This document shows positions 37,118 through 45,730 of a stretch of DNA of 64,000 nt, piece after piece. Numbering within the stretch: position 1 is the stretch's first letter; every line of letters starts with the position of its first letter. The notes under the pieces were generated by a model that saw nothing but the letters and a program-made list of their open reading frames with translations, did not search any database and was not told where the DNA came from. The position numbers and the translations under genes are program-made. The stretch is from assembly GCF_016917755.1 (NCBI RefSeq), contig NZ_CP070326.1:3410001-3474000 (forward strand). The letters run 5' to 3'. Origin of the DNA: Streptomyces noursei. Lineage in GTDB: Bacteria > Actinomycetota > Actinomycetes > Streptomycetales > Streptomycetaceae.

Positions 37118-37756
37118 TTGGTGGAGAGCCTGGGGTCGCTGAGCGGCACCCCGTGGGTGTATGTGATCGTCGGCCTCTCGGTCGTCCTCGACGTCTTCGT
37201 CCCGATCCTGCCGAGCGGGATCCTGGTGATCACCGCGGCCACCACGGCCGCCGGATCCGGCACCACCGCCGACGTCGCCGCCACCGTCCACAGCGGGAAC
37301 CAGTTGGCCGAAATGGCCTCCCTGGTGCTCTGCGCCGCCACCGCGTCCGTCCTCGGCGACCTGGTCGCCTACCGGCTGGCCTGGCGCGGCGGGGACCGCT
37401 TCGACCGGGCCATCAGCCGCTCCCGGCGACTGACCGCGGCCCAGCAGCGGCTGGGCGCGGCACTCACCCGGGGCGGCGGCGGCATCGTCGTCCTGGCCCG
37501 CTTCGCGCCCGCCGGACGCTCCGTGGTCAGCCTGGGTGCCGGCGTGGCCCACCGGGCGGCGCGCGAGTTCCTCCCCTGGTCGGCGCTGGCCGGCCTGGTG
37601 TGGGCCGCGTACAGCGTCAGCCTGGGCTACTTCGGCGGGCACTGGCTCGGCGCGTCCTGGGTGAGCACCGCCCTCTCCGTCCTCGCGCTGTTCATCGCCG
37701 GCTCGGTGGCCGTCTACCTCGTCCGGCGCCCGGAGCGGGAGACCGCCGCGCACTGA
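37118..37756 (+). CDS. DedA-family membrane protein
   Basis: 212 aa. Multi-helix DedA/SNARE-associated fold: FVPILPSGILVITAATTA, SVLGDLVAYRLAWRGGDRF, VVLARFAPAGRSVVSLGAGV (re-entrant helix with the conserved F-x-P-x-x-R), ending in one more helix. DedA proteins move lipid carriers such as undecaprenyl phosphate across the membrane. TTG 37118 is used; a GTG three bases on is also possible, with GGGAG upstream. The gene downstream is convergent, 16 bp away. Confidence 0.85.
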   Translation: MVESLGSLSGTPWVYVIVGLSVVLDVFVPILPSGILVITAATTAAGSGTTADVAATVHSGNQLAEMASLVLCAATASVLGDLVAYRLAWRGGDRFDRAISRSRRLTAAQQRLGAALTRGGGGIVVLARFAPAGRSVVSLGAGVAHRAAREFLPWSALAGLVWAAYSVSLGYFGGHWLGASWVSTALSVLALFIAGSVAVYLVRRPERETAAH

Positions 37757-37772
37757 CCGGCGACCGCCCGCG

Positions 37773-38711
37773 TCACTGACCGGCCGCGCCCTCAGCCCCG
37801 CCGCTCTCGGCGGGGCCGTCCTCGTCCCGGGTCTCCGGCACCACGGCGATCGGGCAGATCGCGTGCAGCAGGACCGCGTGCGCCACCGAGCCCAGTCGCG
37901 GCCCGATCGGCAGCCGGCGCCGGTGCCGCGCCACCACGACCAGGTCGCTGCCGGCGGACGCCGCCACCAGCTGCCCGGCGGCGTCCCCGGCGCGCAGCTG
38001 CACCGCCACCTCGACCCCCGGATACCGGACGCGGTGCGGGGCGAGCACGTCCACCAACTGGAGGGCGAGCGCGTCCTCGTACTCCTGCTGCGTGGACTCG
38101 TATACCGCCGCGTACTCGAAGGCCGGCGGCAGCAGCATCGGCCAGGTGTAGCCGGAGACGACCTGGAGACGGGCGCCGCGCCGGGCTGCCTCGGCGAAGG
38201 CGAAGCCGATCGCGGCGGGCTCGTCGGAGGACGCGTCCACACCCAGCGTCACCTGCCGGACGGCCGGCGGCACCAGCTCGCCGTCCGGGCCCCGCTCGGC
38301 GCCGGCGCGGTCCGGGCGCGGCACCACCACGACCGGGCAGACGGACCGGGCGGCACAGGCCAGGCCGTTGGAGCCGAGCAGCAGGCTGGCGAACCCGCCC
38401 CGGCCGCGCGATCCCAGGACGAGCAGCTGGCCCTCGGCGCCGAGCGCCGGCAGCTCGGTGTCGGCCAGCCCGCTCAGCCCACGGAACGCCACCTCCGGCA
38501 GCTCCGCGAGGAAGGGCCGGCCCCGGAGGTCGGCCAGCACCGGGTCGCCGCCCTGCTCGCCGGCCGCGGCGCGCTCGGCGGTGGCGTACGGCCAGACGTG
38601 CACCACCTGGAGCGGCGCCGACCGCCCCCGGGCCGCGTCCGCCGCCCAGCGCAACGCCCGCTCACTGTCCGGCGATCCGTCCACGCCGACGATGACCGGC
38701 AAGGTCCCCAT
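37773..38711 (-). CDS. tandem universal stress protein
   Basis: 312 aa with two Usp domains. Domain 1: VIVGVDGSPDSERALRWA and the ATP-binding GSRGRGGFASLLLGSNG. Domain 2: VTLGVDASSDEPAAIGFA but VARHRRRLPIGPRLGS, without the G-2x-G-9x-G pattern, so nucleotide binding is probably limited to domain 1. Common in Streptomyces, where it responds to hypoxia or stationary phase. ATG 38711 with GGAGG 6 nt upstream is preferred over the longer frame. Confidence 0.9.
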   Translation of the reverse strand: MGTLPVIVGVDGSPDSERALRWAADAARGRSAPLQVVHVWPYATAERAAAGEQGGDPVLADLRGRPFLAELPEVAFRGLSGLADTELPALGAEGQLLVLGSRGRGGFASLLLGSNGLACAARSVCPVVVVPRPDRAGAERGPDGELVPPAVRQVTLGVDASSDEPAAIGFAFAEAARRGARLQVVSGYTWPMLLPPAFEYAAVYESTQQEYEDALALQLVDVLAPHRVRYPGVEVAVQLRAGDAAGQLVAASAGSDLVVVARHRRRLPIGPRLGSVAHAVLLHAICPIAVVPETRDEDGPAESGGAEGAAGQ

Positions 38712-38978
38712 ACACGCCTCCGCCCATGAGTCCATACATGCCTGTACATACGAGTGTTTTGCCCCGATGCATCACCATGTGTTCATAGCCATGACGAATT
38801 GGGCGAATTGATCGCGCTGGACAGCTTTTGGTCGACTGCCCCCCATCCTGTCGCGGAGCCGGTGGCGGAGACAGGGACAAAGGTCCCGCCCCGGGCACGG
38901 AGTAGAGTCGAACGTCCCCACCTCCCCCCTCCCGCCCCGGAGGCGCGGGTCCGAACCACTGACGCGAGGCACACTGCG

Positions 38979-40142
38979 GTGAACCACCCCCCGGTCGTCG
39001 AATGGACCGAGGACGAGCAGGTCCGTACCGCCCGTTGGCATTCCGAGAACGGCGCCCGGCCACCCCGCCGGATCGTCGTCGCGGACGACCGCACCCGGGC
39101 CGACGAGGCGTACCGGCTCGCCTGCGAGGGCACCGCGCTCCTGTGGCGCGGCGACTTCCACAACGCCCGCCAGCTGCTGACCGCACTGGCCCGCCGGGTG
39201 GACCGCCGCCCGCGCAAGACGCCGCCCGCCGACGTCACCCAGGCGTTCCACCTGCACCGCGCCGCCCAGAACCAGCGCGCCCGGATCCTCGGCATGCTGC
39301 TGATCCCGCTGGACGCGGACCTGGCCGTCCCGTTGCCGCGCGCCCCCGACGTCCGCGAGGCATGCGCCCGGGCCTACGGTCCGCCGGAGGGGGCGGAGCC
39401 GCCCGCCGGAACCTCCGGGGACACCGCCACCCTGATCTCCCTACGGGAACTGCTCGGCGTGATCGGCGCCGATGAATGGCGCCGCAAGGGCGTACAGATC
39501 CCGGCCCTCGGCGGCGACCGGATCCATCCGCACTACGGCGTCTTCTCCCCGGCCCGCGGCGAGTACGTCGACCTGGTCGCCGAGGCCCCGCTGCCCGGCC
39601 ACGACCTCGCGTTCGACATCGGCACCGGCACCGGCGTCCTGGCGTCGGTGCTGGCCCGTCGCGGCGTGCGGCGGATCGTGGCCACCGACCAGGACCCGCG
39701 CGCCCTGGCCTGCGCCCGCGAGAACACCGCGCGGCTGGGCGTCGCCGACCAGGTGGAGATCGTCGCCGCCGACCTGTTCCCGGCCGGCCGCGCCCCGCTC
39801 GTCGTCTGCAACCCCCCGTGGGTGCCCGCCAAACCGACCTCTCCCGTGGAGCACGCGGTCTACGACCCCGGCAACCGGATGCTGCACGGCTTCCTGACCG
39901 GCCTGGCCGACCATCTGACCCCGGGCGGCGAGGGCTGGCTGATCCTCTCCGACCTGGCCGAACACCTCGGCCTGCGGTCGCGCGCCGAACTCCTCGACGC
40001 CTTCGCCCGGGGCGGCCTCACCGTCCTCGACCGGCTCGACATCGCCCCCCGGCATCCGCGCGCCCAGGACACCTCCGACCCGCTCCACGTGGCCCGCGCC
40101 GCGGAGGTCACGTCCCTGTGGCGGCTGGGCACGGCGGACTGA
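38979..40142 (+). CDS. class I SAM-dependent methyltransferase (NPPW type)
   Basis: 387 aa. Helical N-terminal domain (~190 aa), then a Rossmann-type methyltransferase: motif I DIGTGTGVLASVL, ATDQDPRALACARENTARLG, and VVCNPPWVP, the (N/D)PP(Y/W) catalytic motif of N-methyltransferases such as PrmC and N6-adenine or N5-glutamine enzymes. The target (tRNA, rRNA or protein) is undetermined. GTG 38979 with GAGG upstream is preferred; an upstream extension to 38754 is possible but lacks a signal. Divergent from the Usp gene. Confidence 0.85.
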   Translation: MNHPPVVEWTEDEQVRTARWHSENGARPPRRIVVADDRTRADEAYRLACEGTALLWRGDFHNARQLLTALARRVDRRPRKTPPADVTQAFHLHRAAQNQRARILGMLLIPLDADLAVPLPRAPDVREACARAYGPPEGAEPPAGTSGDTATLISLRELLGVIGADEWRRKGVQIPALGGDRIHPHYGVFSPARGEYVDLVAEAPLPGHDLAFDIGTGTGVLASVLARRGVRRIVATDQDPRALACARENTARLGVADQVEIVAADLFPAGRAPLVVCNPPWVPAKPTSPVEHAVYDPGNRMLHGFLTGLADHLTPGGEGWLILSDLAEHLGLRSRAELLDAFARGGLTVLDRLDIAPRHPRAQDTSDPLHVARAAEVTSLWRLGTAD

Positions 40143-40215
40143 ACGAGGACGGGGCGGCCGGGCCGCCCCCGGGGGGCGGCCCGTTTTCTCGTCTCCTCGT
40201 CCCCTTGGGCAGGCC

Positions 40216-40800
40216 CTACGGCCGCAGCCCGGCGCAGACGGTGCGCACATAGCGGTGCCAGTCGCCGGCGTCGTTCCGGATCACCGCGGCCAGTCCGCAC
40301 ACCGCCATCACCACGTCCTCGACCTCGGCGTCCGCCCGGACCGCCCCCTCCTCCTTGCCGCGGGCGAGGAGTTGGGCGGCGACCTCCTCGGCGCGCTCCC
40401 GGCCCTCGCCGGCCGGTTCGGCGGAGCCGAATGCCGCCTCGATCGCCGCGGAGAGCCCGCGCTCGGCGTCCAGCACCTCCCCGATGTGCGTGAGGTAGGC
40501 GGCCAGCCCCTCGGCGGCGGTCGGGCACGCCAGGCAGCGGCTGCGCCCGAACTCCACGATCTCCGCCTGCCGTTGCTCCCCCACGGCGGCGATCAGCGCG
40601 GCCCGATTGGGGAAGTGCCGGTAGACCGTCCCGATCCCGACGCCCGCGGCACGCGCGATCTCGGGCATCTGCGCCTCGTCGCCGTGCGCCCGCAGCATCT
40701 CCCGTGCGGCGTCCAGCACCCGGCCGCGATTGCGCTCGGCGTCGGCGCGCGGCCGGCGCCGCGGGGCAGGAGAGCTGGCGGAGTCGGCGGTACGGGGCAC
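40216..40800 (-). CDS. TetR-family transcriptional regulator
   Basis: 194 aa. N-terminal HTH (RVLDAAREMLRAHGDEAQMPEIARAAGVGIGTVYRHFPNRAALIAAV) at residues ~22-68 followed by the ligand-binding helical domain with a Cys pair (CLACPT). GTG at 40800 is the first in-frame start before the HTH. Divergent from the kinase gene at 40907, which it may control. Confidence 0.88.
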   Translation of the reverse strand: MPRTADSASSPAPRRRPRADAERNRGRVLDAAREMLRAHGDEAQMPEIARAAGVGIGTVYRHFPNRAALIAAVGEQRQAEIVEFGRSRCLACPTAAEGLAAYLTHIGEVLDAERGLSAAIEAAFGSAEPAGEGRERAEEVAAQLLARGKEEGAVRADAEVEDVVMAVCGLAAVIRNDAGDWHRYVRTVCAGLRP

Positions 40801-40906
40801 ACTGCCGATGCTACTGGCCGCACACCGGGCGGAATCGGACGACGTCCGGCGGGCCGGGCCGGTTACCCGGCGCCAACCCCGCCCCATCAGGCACGATGGA
40901 CCCATC

Positions 40907-41563
40907 ATGAACCTCGACGACCTCGCGGCCCGGGCCCGCCGGCTCGCCGCTTCCGCGACGCCCGGCCGGCGCCGGCTGCTCGGCATCGCCGGTCCTCCGG
41001 GCGCCGGCAAGTCCACCCTCGCCGCCTGGCTGGCGGCAGAGCTGACCGGCCAGGCGGCGCTCGTCCCGATGGACGGCTTCCACCTCGCCGAGACGGAGTT
41101 GCGCCGCCTGGGCCGCACGGACCGCAAGGGGGCGCCGGACACCTTCGACCCGGCCGGCTACGCGGCCCTGCTGTCCCGTCTGCGCTCCCCCGAACCCGGT
41201 ACGCCCGTCTACGCCCCCGCGTTCGACCGCCGCATCGAGGAGCCGGTCGCCGGCAGCATCCCGGTGGCCCCGCACATCCCGCTCGTCATCACCGAGGGCA
41301 ACTACCTCCTGCTGCACTCCGACCCCTGGGCGCGGATCCGCGAACTGCTCGACGAGGTCTGGTTCATGGAGCTGGACGGCCAGGAGCGGGTGCGGAGGCT
41401 GATCGCCCGCCACGAGCGGTTCGGCCGCCTGCGCATCGACGCCGAGGACTTCGTCCGCACCTCCGACGAGGCCAACGCCCGCCTCGTGGCGGCCACCCGC
41501 CCCCGGGCCGACCTCGTCGTGACCTTCACCGAGGACGAGGCCCCACCCCGGTCGGACGACTGA
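40907..41563 (+). CDS. nucleoside/nucleotide kinase family protein
   Basis: 218 aa P-loop kinase of the uridine-kinase/pantothenate-kinase group. Walker A GPPGAGKST (residues ~30), MDGFHLAETEL (substrate loop), then ITEGNYLLLHSDPWARI and RRIEEPV. Such proteins phosphorylate a sugar, nucleoside or pantothenate. ATG 40907 lies in the divergent promoter with the TetR gene. Stand-alone gene. Confidence 0.82.
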   Translation: MNLDDLAARARRLAASATPGRRRLLGIAGPPGAGKSTLAAWLAAELTGQAALVPMDGFHLAETELRRLGRTDRKGAPDTFDPAGYAALLSRLRSPEPGTPVYAPAFDRRIEEPVAGSIPVAPHIPLVITEGNYLLLHSDPWARIRELLDEVWFMELDGQERVRRLIARHERFGRLRIDAEDFVRTSDEANARLVAATRPRADLVVTFTEDEAPPRSDD

Positions 41564-41691
41564 CCCGCCCGGACCCCGCCACCTCCTGCCGCACCCCTGC
41601 CCCACCCCTCCGCCGCCGCTCCCGACTCGGCCCCAACTCGGCTCCGCGCCACGCCGCTTCTCCTCGGCCGGGCATCAACACCCCTTCCGAA

Positions 41692-41710
41692 ATGACATCA
41701 TGGATGTCAT
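41692..41710. promoter_or_regulatory. 19-bp operator immediately upstream of marR-like gene
   Basis: ATGACATC-ATG-GATGTCAT, perfect 8-bp arms, ending 9 bp before the MarR start. Typical position for autorepression; a partial third half (AGTGTCAT) follows inside the coding region. Confidence 0.65.
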
Positions 41711-41719
41711 CATGGCAGC

Positions 41720-42415
41720 ATGAGTGTCATCGAGGGGGGTGCCGGCCAGGGCGCCGGCCAGGGCATCGGCCCGGATTCCGATGCCGTCGACACCCGGCGG
41801 ACCGCCGAACCGCCGGCGGCGACCGAGGAGCTGTTGTACGACGTCATCCGGCGGCTGTGGCCGCTGCACCGGACGATCGTGCGCGCGGTGGAGCGGGAGC
41901 TGGAAGGCACCGGCATGACCGCCGGCGAGCACGCCCTGCTCGACGCGCTGCGCACCCACGGGCCGCGCACCGTCCCGCAGTTGGCGCGCTCCCTGGGCCT
42001 GGACCGCCAGCCGGTGCAGCGCTGGGTGAACCACGCGGCGGATCTGGGCCTGGTCGTGACGGCCCCCAATCCCGCGCACCGCCGCTCGTCGCTGATCCGG
42101 CTCACCGACGAGGGCACCGAGGTGATGCGCGGGATACAGGACGCCGAGGCGGCGGAACTCCGCCGCGGGCTGGCCGACCTGTCGCCCGGGGAGGTCCGCA
42201 CGGCGCTGCGGGTGCTGGATCGGCTCGGTGAGGAATTCCGGCACTTGGCGGACGGCTCGCGCGTTCCCCCGGAGGAAAGCGGCAATCCCGAAATGCCGGA
42301 TGCTGCCGACCAGGAGGCCGCACAGGCCGCGATACCGCCCGCACAGGGGCACCGACCGCCGGTGCCCGCCCGACCAGCCGCCCGCCCGACGCAGACAGAA
42401 GGCCCCGCAGCATGA
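41720..42415 (+). CDS. MarR-family transcriptional regulator
   Basis: 231 aa. MarR winged helix-turn-helix at ~55-150 (LLDALRTHGPRTVPQLARSLGLDRQPVQRWVNHAADLGLV and beta-wing NPAHRRSSLIRLTDEG). Long Pro/Ala-rich C-terminal tail. A perfect 19-bp palindrome sits just before its ATG. It overlaps the following hydrolase gene by 4 bp (ATGA), so it represses its own operon including the hydrolase. Confidence 0.88.
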   Translation: MSVIEGGAGQGAGQGIGPDSDAVDTRRTAEPPAATEELLYDVIRRLWPLHRTIVRAVERELEGTGMTAGEHALLDALRTHGPRTVPQLARSLGLDRQPVQRWVNHAADLGLVVTAPNPAHRRSSLIRLTDEGTEVMRGIQDAEAAELRRGLADLSPGEVRTALRVLDRLGEEFRHLADGSRVPPEESGNPEMPDAADQEAAQAAIPPAQGHRPPVPARPAARPTQTEGPAA

Positions 42416-43263
42416 CCCACGACTTCCAGGCATGGTCCGAGATCGACAACGGCACCGTGCCGATCGCCGACGACGGCGAGCTGTTCTACGAGACGGCCGG
42501 CTCGGGACCTGCGGTGGTGCTGCTGCACGGCGGCATGCTCGACCAGCACATGTGGGACGAGCAGTTCTCCTGGCTGGTCAACTCCGGCCTGCGGGTGGTC
42601 CGTTACGACTCCCGCGGCCACGGCCTCTCCTCCACGGTGACGGGCGACTGGGCCAACCACGACGACCTGGCGGCCCTGCTGGACGCGCTCGACATACCGC
42701 GCGCCGTCCTCGTCGGCCTCTCGCACGGCTCCCGGGTCGCGCTGGACACCGCGCTCGCCCACCCGGACCGGGTCTCGGCTCTCTTCCTCGCCGCCCCCGG
42801 GGTCAGCGGTCGCCCCTTCACCGACCCCTTCGTCCTGGAGCACATCCGGGGGCAGGTCGCCGCGATCGGCGCGCCGGACGGCGCGGAGCGCTATGTGGAG
42901 CACTTCCTCCGGATGTGGGTGGACGGGCCGTACCGCGCGCCGTCCGCCGTGCGCCCCGGCTTCCGGGAGCGGATGCGCGCCTCCGCGAGCGCCAATGTCG
43001 AGGTGCACGCCGACGGTGTGGGCGCCGGCATGCCCCTGGAGGTCGGCGCCGCGGACCGCCTGGCCGAGATCAAGGTGCCGACCACCGTCCTCGACGGCGA
43101 CCTCGACTCCACCGACATATCCGCCAACGCCCATGCCATAGCGCTGCAGGTCCCCGGCGCCCGCCGCATCCGCATCCCCGCCGCGGGCCACATGGTGAAC
43201 CTGGAGAACACCCCGCTCTTCGACCAGGAACTGCACGCCTTCCTGTCGTCCCTGGCTCTCTGA
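42412..43263 (+). CDS. alpha/beta hydrolase
   Basis: 283 aa. Oxyanion-hole HG in VVLLHGGMLD, nucleophile Ser in GLSHGSRVAL, and a His near the end (AAGHMVNLENTP), the catalytic triad layout of epoxide-hydrolase-like or ester-hydrolysing alpha/beta hydrolases. Translationally coupled to the MarR regulator, suggesting that its substrate or product is the ligand. Confidence 0.88.
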   Translation: MTHDFQAWSEIDNGTVPIADDGELFYETAGSGPAVVLLHGGMLDQHMWDEQFSWLVNSGLRVVRYDSRGHGLSSTVTGDWANHDDLAALLDALDIPRAVLVGLSHGSRVALDTALAHPDRVSALFLAAPGVSGRPFTDPFVLEHIRGQVAAIGAPDGAERYVEHFLRMWVDGPYRAPSAVRPGFRERMRASASANVEVHADGVGAGMPLEVGAADRLAEIKVPTTVLDGDLDSTDISANAHAIALQVPGARRIRIPAAGHMVNLENTPLFDQELHAFLSSLAL

Positions 43264-43337
43264 GACGACCCGCCCCGCCCCGGGCGAGGGCCCGGGGCGC
43301 CACCGGGCCCGCCCGCTCTCCCCGGCGCCCGCTAGAG

Positions 43338-43535
43338 TGACCGGGCCGTGGTGATCGGGAAGACCGGTGCAGGACCTTGTGTCCCAGGCCGGCGCGGCCC
43401 TCGCCACTGTGATCGGGGAGTTTCCACCCCTCTCCGTACGCGCCCGGTGCGCGTACGGCGCCACTGACCGCAGCCTGCGGCCGGGAAGGCGGGGCGGACG
43501 CGTGCACCCGTAAGCCAGGAGACCGGCCACGGCAT
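43338..43535 (+). promoter_or_regulatory. cobalamin riboswitch upstream of Ni/Co permease
   Basis: A clear cobalamin riboswitch: GGGAAGACCGGTGCAGGACC near 43361, the conserved GCCACTGTGATC at 43402-43413, and the B12 box AGCCAGGAGACCGGCC near 43514-43529. It ends about 45 bp before the permease start, so it can act by masking the ribosome site or by termination. Second riboswitch of this class in the window. Confidence 0.88.
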
Positions 43536-43576
43536 CTCACGAACTGATCCACGAGGTGCTGGAGCGTGATGGCCGA

Positions 43577-44791
43577 ATGGCCCTGTCCACGAATACCCCG
43601 GGAAATTCCCCTTCCCCCCACGACGCGCCCCCTGGCGGCATATCCGGATCCACCGGTTCCTTCCGCTGGCAGCGTCGGGACACCGTCCGCACGGCCGGAC
43701 TGATGACCGTGATCGCCGTGCTGCACATCGTCGCCTTCGGCGTGCTGTTCCTGCTGGTCGTGCCGGGCCACTACACGGTCGGCAGCCAGGTGTTCGGTGC
43801 CGGTCTCGGCATCACCGCGTACACCCTGGGCATGCGGCACGCCTTCGACGCCGACCACATCGCGGCGATCGACAACACCACCCGCAAGCTGATGGCCGAC
43901 GGCAAACGGCCGGTCTCGGTGGGCTTCTGGTTCGCCCTCGGCCACTCCAGCGTGGTCGTCGTGATGGCCGCGCTGGTGGCGGGCGGCGCCCAGCTCGCCG
44001 GCACGCTGATGAACGACAACTCCCGTACGCACCAGGTGCTCGGCCTCGTCGGCACGACCGTCTCCGGCACCTTCCTCTACCTCATCGCCGCCCTCAACCT
44101 CATCGCCCTGGTCGGCATCCTGAAGGTCTTCCGGGCGATGCGGGCGGGCGCGTACGACGAGCAGGAGCTGGAGCGGCACCTGGATTCCCGCGGCTTCATG
44201 AACCGGATCCTGGGCCGTCTCACCAAGTCCATCAGCCGACCCGGCCAGATGTTCCCGCTCGGTTTCCTCTTCGGCCTCGGCTTCGACACCGCGACCGAGG
44301 TGACGCTGATGGTGATGGCGGGCAGCGGTGCCGCGGCGGGCCTGCCCTGGTACGCGATCCTGTGCCTGCCGCTGCTGTTCGCCGCCGGGATGAGCCTGTT
44401 CGACACCCTGGACGGCACGTTCATGAACTTCGCCTACCAGTGGGCGTTCTCCAACCCGGTGCGCAAGGTCTACTACAACCTCACCATCACCGGCCTGTCG
44501 ATCGCGGTCGCGTTCCTCATCGGCACCATCGAGCTGGTGACCGTCCTGCACGACAAGTTCGGGCTGGACGACCCCGTGACGGCCGGGATCTCCTCCCTCG
44601 ACCTGGACAACGTGGGCTTCATCATCGTCGGCCTGTTCGTCGTGGTGTGGGCCGCGGCGCTGGCGTACTGGCGCCTGGGCGGCGTCGAGAAGCGCTGGAC
44701 CGCCCGCACGGCGAACGCCCGGCCCGCCGACGCCACCGTCCCGGCACCCCGCACCGGGGGCACCGACGCCCCGTCCCCCGACACTCCCTGA
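43577..44791 (+). CDS. HoxN/HupN/NixA-type nickel/cobalt transporter
   Basis: 404 aa multi-helix permease for divalent Ni or Co. Signature TLGMRHAFDADHIAAIDNTT (HX4DH) and GLGFDTATEVTL and LFDTLDGTFMNFAYQWAF motifs. Control by a cobalamin riboswitch favours cobalt for B12 synthesis. ATG 43577 is used; an in-frame GTG at 43556 is also possible, since GGAG lies 12 nt before the ATG. A symmetrical repeat block follows the stop. Confidence 0.92.
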   Translation: MALSTNTPGNSPSPHDAPPGGISGSTGSFRWQRRDTVRTAGLMTVIAVLHIVAFGVLFLLVVPGHYTVGSQVFGAGLGITAYTLGMRHAFDADHIAAIDNTTRKLMADGKRPVSVGFWFALGHSSVVVVMAALVAGGAQLAGTLMNDNSRTHQVLGLVGTTVSGTFLYLIAALNLIALVGILKVFRAMRAGAYDEQELERHLDSRGFMNRILGRLTKSISRPGQMFPLGFLFGLGFDTATEVTLMVMAGSGAAAGLPWYAILCLPLLFAAGMSLFDTLDGTFMNFAYQWAFSNPVRKVYYNLTITGLSIAVAFLIGTIELVTVLHDKFGLDDPVTAGISSLDLDNVGFIIVGLFVVVWAAALAYWRLGGVEKRWTARTANARPADATVPAPRTGGTDAPSPDTP

Positions 44792-44800
44792 GCACCACCA

Positions 44801-44892
44801 CCCGTGGGGTGCGGCCTCTCTCCTCTTCCCCCTTTAAAAGGGACGGTCTTCCCCCTTTAAAAGGGACGGAAGGAATGGCCGCACCCCACGGG
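44801..44892. terminator. composite bidirectional terminator with nested repeats
   Basis: Outer arms CCCGTGGGGTGCGGCC (44801-44816) and GGCCGCACCCCACGGG (44877-44892) are a perfect 16-bp inverted repeat. Between them two 22-nt direct repeats (44825-44846 and 44848-44869) each contain CCCTTT-A-AAAGGG. It lies between two convergent genes. Confidence 0.65.
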
Positions 44893-44927
44893 CAACACAC
44901 ACCGACAATGCCCGTCCGGGCGGCGCC

Positions 44928-45428
44928 TCAGGTGGCCGAGCCGGCCGCCGCTCCGGTCAGCAGGTCCGGGCCCCAGCGCTCCAGCGCCGCCGCCAGGTCG
45001 AGCGGCCGCAGCCGGTCCGCCACCTCCGCCCCCGGCCAGTCCTCCCGCGGCACCCGCCACATCACCTCGAACTCGTTGCCGTCCGGGTCCCGGGCGTAGA
45101 GCGACTTGGAGACCAGGTGGTCGCTGGTCCCCACCAGCGCGCCCCGCTCCTGCAGCCGCCCCGCGATCACCGAGAGATCGCCCAGCGTCCCGACCTCCCA
45201 GGCCAGGTGGTACAGCCCGATCCGGCCGCCCTCCGGCCCGGGGGCGTCCGGCCCCACCGCGAACAGCCCCAGATCGTGGTCGTTGTGCGAATCGGGCGCG
45301 CTCAGAAAGGCCGCCCGCCCCGGAATCTCCACGTCGACCGTGAACCCCAGCACCTCGGTGTAGAACGCCACCGACCGCGCCACCTCACGGATGTACAGCA
45401 CCGCGTGATTGAGCCGCCGTACGGACAT
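44928..45428 (-). CDS. VOC/glyoxalase-superfamily protein
   Basis: 166 aa. Two VOC beta-alpha-beta-beta-beta units: RLNHAVLYIREVARSVAFYTEVLGF then GLYHLAWEVG and LVSKSLYARDPDGNEFEVMW. Metal ligands His and Glu are in the expected places (NHAV, YHLAW, FEVMW), as in ring-cleaving dioxygenases or glyoxalases. ATG 45428 has GGAGG at ideal spacing. A perfect ACTTGAA-AC-TTCAAGT dyad upstream suggests MarR-type control. Confidence 0.85.
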   Translation of the reverse strand: MSVRRLNHAVLYIREVARSVAFYTEVLGFTVDVEIPGRAAFLSAPDSHNDHDLGLFAVGPDAPGPEGGRIGLYHLAWEVGTLGDLSVIAGRLQERGALVGTSDHLVSKSLYARDPDGNEFEVMWRVPREDWPGAEVADRLRPLDLAAALERWGPDLLTGAAAGSAT

Positions 45429-45560
45429 CGGTCCTCCATTCCTTACCTCAACTCGTCCCCCGCCGTTTTCCTGCCGCCACCGCGCCGAGGCCGGGTCCGC
45501 GCCGCCGTCGCCGCCGCGGTGATGCCAGCGCCTCGCACCCCACGCCCGCGGGCGCAATTT

Positions 45561-45576
45561 ACTTGAAACTTCAAGT
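45561..45576. promoter_or_regulatory. MarR-type dyad upstream of VOC gene
   Basis: ACTTGAAACTTCAAGT: 7-bp perfect arms spaced 2 bp, 133 bp upstream of the VOC start on the minus strand. The ACTTGAA half is typical of MarR-family operators. Confidence 0.5.
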
Positions 45577-45673
45577 CACTAGCCACGATACACCCCCCCT
45601 TCGGGGCCACCTAAGCCCCCATTCACCACCAAACAAGGACCTTCCGACACCCACCCCCGAGGCAAAGTCGCCA

Positions 45674-45709
45674 CTTTTGTTTTCCAAGCACCTACTTGGA
45701 AAACAAAAG
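45674..45709. promoter_or_regulatory. 36-bp AT-rich perfect palindrome before GNAT-ddl operon
   Basis: Arms CTTTTGTTTTCCAAG and CTTGGAAAACAAAAG are exact complements around CACCTA. AT-rich in a very GC-rich genome and only 21 bp before the GNAT ATG. The TTCCAAG...CTTGGAA core recalls HxlR-family operators. Confidence 0.65.
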
Positions 45710-45730
45710 CAACATCACTACGATCCCACC

